From Candidatus Zixiibacteriota bacterium (lineage in GTDB: Bacteria; Zixibacteria; MSB-5A5; UM-FILTER-46-8): a DNA stretch of 64,000 bases. A program made the position numbers and the translations under genes. The DNA is taken from positions 20,527 through 84,526 of the forward strand of contig JALSTH010000009.1 in NCBI GenBank assembly GCA_026983835.1, written 5' to 3'. Numbering within the stretch: position 1 is the first letter of the stretch; each line of letters begins with the position of its first letter. The notes beneath the pieces were generated by a model that was not told the origin of the DNA, made no database searches, and saw only the letters and a program-made list of their open reading frames with translations. This document shows, one piece after another, positions 63,258-64,000 of the stretch.

Positions 63258-64000
63258 ATGGCTGAAAGATTAACCGATATAGGACCTCCGCATTATGAAA
63301 AACATTTGGCCCCTTATATCAAGGAAAACTACGGCAAGTGGAAACATCACGAAGTGCTTTCTCCGGGTGTGATGGTTCATACATCCGAAACCGGATTTAA
63401 GTTATTTACGGTAAGGGCGGCTTCACCCCGTTTGGTCAGTATCAGTAAGGTACGGGACTATGCGGATTTAGCGGATAAATACTGTAACGGCTACCTTCGT
63501 TTCACAAGCCGCAATAATGTGGAATTTTTACTTACAGACGAATCGAAGATAGAACCATTAAAAAGGGAATTGGCGGCAATGGGGCATCCGGTCGGCGGTA
63601 TAGGGAATGCTATCTCCAATATAGTCCATACGCAGGGCTGGGTGCATTGCCATTCCTCGGCGACTGATGCTTCCGGGATAGTCAAAGCGGTTATGGATGA
63701 TTTAAGCGAGTATTTCACCTCTATGAAGTTGCCCGGCAAATTGAGAATCGCTTTGGCATGCTGTTTAAATATGTGTGGTGCCGTACATTGTTCGGATATT
63801 GCTATATTGGGCGTGCATCGTCGTCCGCCTAAAGTCGATAATGAACATATCGCTAAGCTATGTGAGATACCGAATTTGGTTGCCTCCTGTCCGACAGCGG
63901 CGATTAGGCCTACCGTAATCGATGGCAAAAAGACCGTCGAGGTTTTGGAGGAGCAGTGTATGTTCTGCGCTAATTGTTATTCCGTTTGTCCTTCAATGTC
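63258..64000 (+). CDS. dsrB: Dissimilatory sulfite reductase subunit beta (DsrB), 3'-truncated by the window edge
   Basis: The frame opens at ATG 63258 with AGAAAGGA upstream and stays open to the window end, so the 3' end is missing. The 247 residues seen start [30 protein letters not shown] and [14 protein letters not shown] segments and [18 protein letters not shown] (siroheme-side Cys) follow, and the visible part ends in the ferredoxin domain [15 protein letters not shown]. It follows dsrA by 54 bases. A minus-strand frame at 63491-63928 is its shadow. Confidence 0.97.
   Translation, partial: MAERLTDIGPPHYEKHLAPYIKENYGKWKHHEVLSPGVMVHTSETGFKLFTVRAASPRLVSISKVRDYADLADKYCNGYLRFTSRNNVEFLLTDESKIEPLKRELAAMGHPVGGIGNAISNIVHTQGWVHCHSSATDASGIVKAVMDDLSEYFTSMKLPGKLRIALACCLNMCGAVHCSDIAILGVHRRPPKVDNEHIAKLCEIPNLVASCPTAAIRPTVIDGKKTVEVLEEQCMFCANCYSVCPSM

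Noticed and set aside
63491..63928. Minus-strand frame of 145 codons
   Set aside because: It lies wholly opposite dsrB, whose plus-strand frame is clearly coding.
1..64000. tRNA or rRNA genes, insertion sequences, integrases or CRISPR arrays
   Set aside because: I looked in the gaps and saw none that could be supported.

Overview
The window is a gene-dense chromosomal segment of an anaerobic, Gram-negative bacterium, most likely an uncultured lineage of the FCB superphylum or a relative of it. Three things point there. Five large exported proteins end in a YPNPFN-type C-terminal sorting domain, or a variant of it, as carried by type IX secretion (T9SS) clients. A PorV/PorQ-family outer-membrane protein and a TonB-dependent receptor with a CarboxypepD_reg-like N-terminus are present. 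The right edge carries sat-aprBA-dsrAB, the core of dissimilatory sulfur metabolism. The genus or phylum cannot be fixed from the sequence alone. Promoters resemble sigma70 type (TTGACA-17-TATAAT-like) and Shine-Dalgarno (SD) sites are usually clear. The DNA looks moderately AT-rich.

Layout. 1-11.6 kb (+): a 5'-truncated mnmE, an isocitrate dehydrogenase family gene, then an envelope operon (TonB-dependent receptor carrying an array of Ca-loop-like repeats, a large exported protein, a PorV-like protein, a lipoprotein) closed by a strong terminator. 11.6-24.0 kb (-): a long housekeeping/envelope run read ricT-metG-tatD/radical SAM fusion-rsmA-outer-membrane barrel-two NTF2-like lipoproteins-divergent deacetylase-like protein-pdxJ, preceded by a GH57 branching-enzyme-like gene and a DUF3467 gene. 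24.2-33.2 kb (mostly -): arsC, a small membrane protein, purL, a DMT exporter, a 68-residue protein, an exported subtilase with a propeller-like repeat region, and a class II aldolase. 33.4-41.5 kb (+): gyrA, a ComEA-like protein, a PilM-like protein, rsmD, coaD, a TldE/PmbA-like protein, an outer-membrane protein, a short Tat-signal-like protein and prmC. 41.6-54.3 kb: yacP-like NYN nuclease (-), a conserved membrane protein, an IscS-like protein without the PLP lysine, then three T9SS-type exported proteins in a row (subtilase, seven-bladed propeller protein, papain-like protease) and a YjbQ protein. 54.3-56.5 kb (-): a GH35-like protein. 57.1-64 kb (+): sat, aprB, aprA, a zinc-ribbon protein, a YkgJ-type cysteine-cluster protein, dsrA and a 3'-truncated dsrB.

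How it fits together. Sat, AprBA and DsrAB together interconvert sulfate and sulfide in the cytoplasm. They lie in one co-directional block behind a single good promoter, which is flanked by CRP/FNR (HcpR)-like half-site pairs. No qmo genes follow aprA, so the electron partner of AprBA is outside the window or different. The exported proteases, the propeller protein, the GH35 and GH57 proteins, the TonB-dependent receptor and the PorV-like protein suggest breakdown and uptake of extracellular polymers. A cell that makes sulfide and has an IscS homologue lacking its PLP lysine recalls Archaeoglobus fulgidus, and is one of the more interesting points here. Several other enzymes (PdxJ, the GH35-like protein, the deacetylase-like protein, GyrA) depart from their family's usual key residues.
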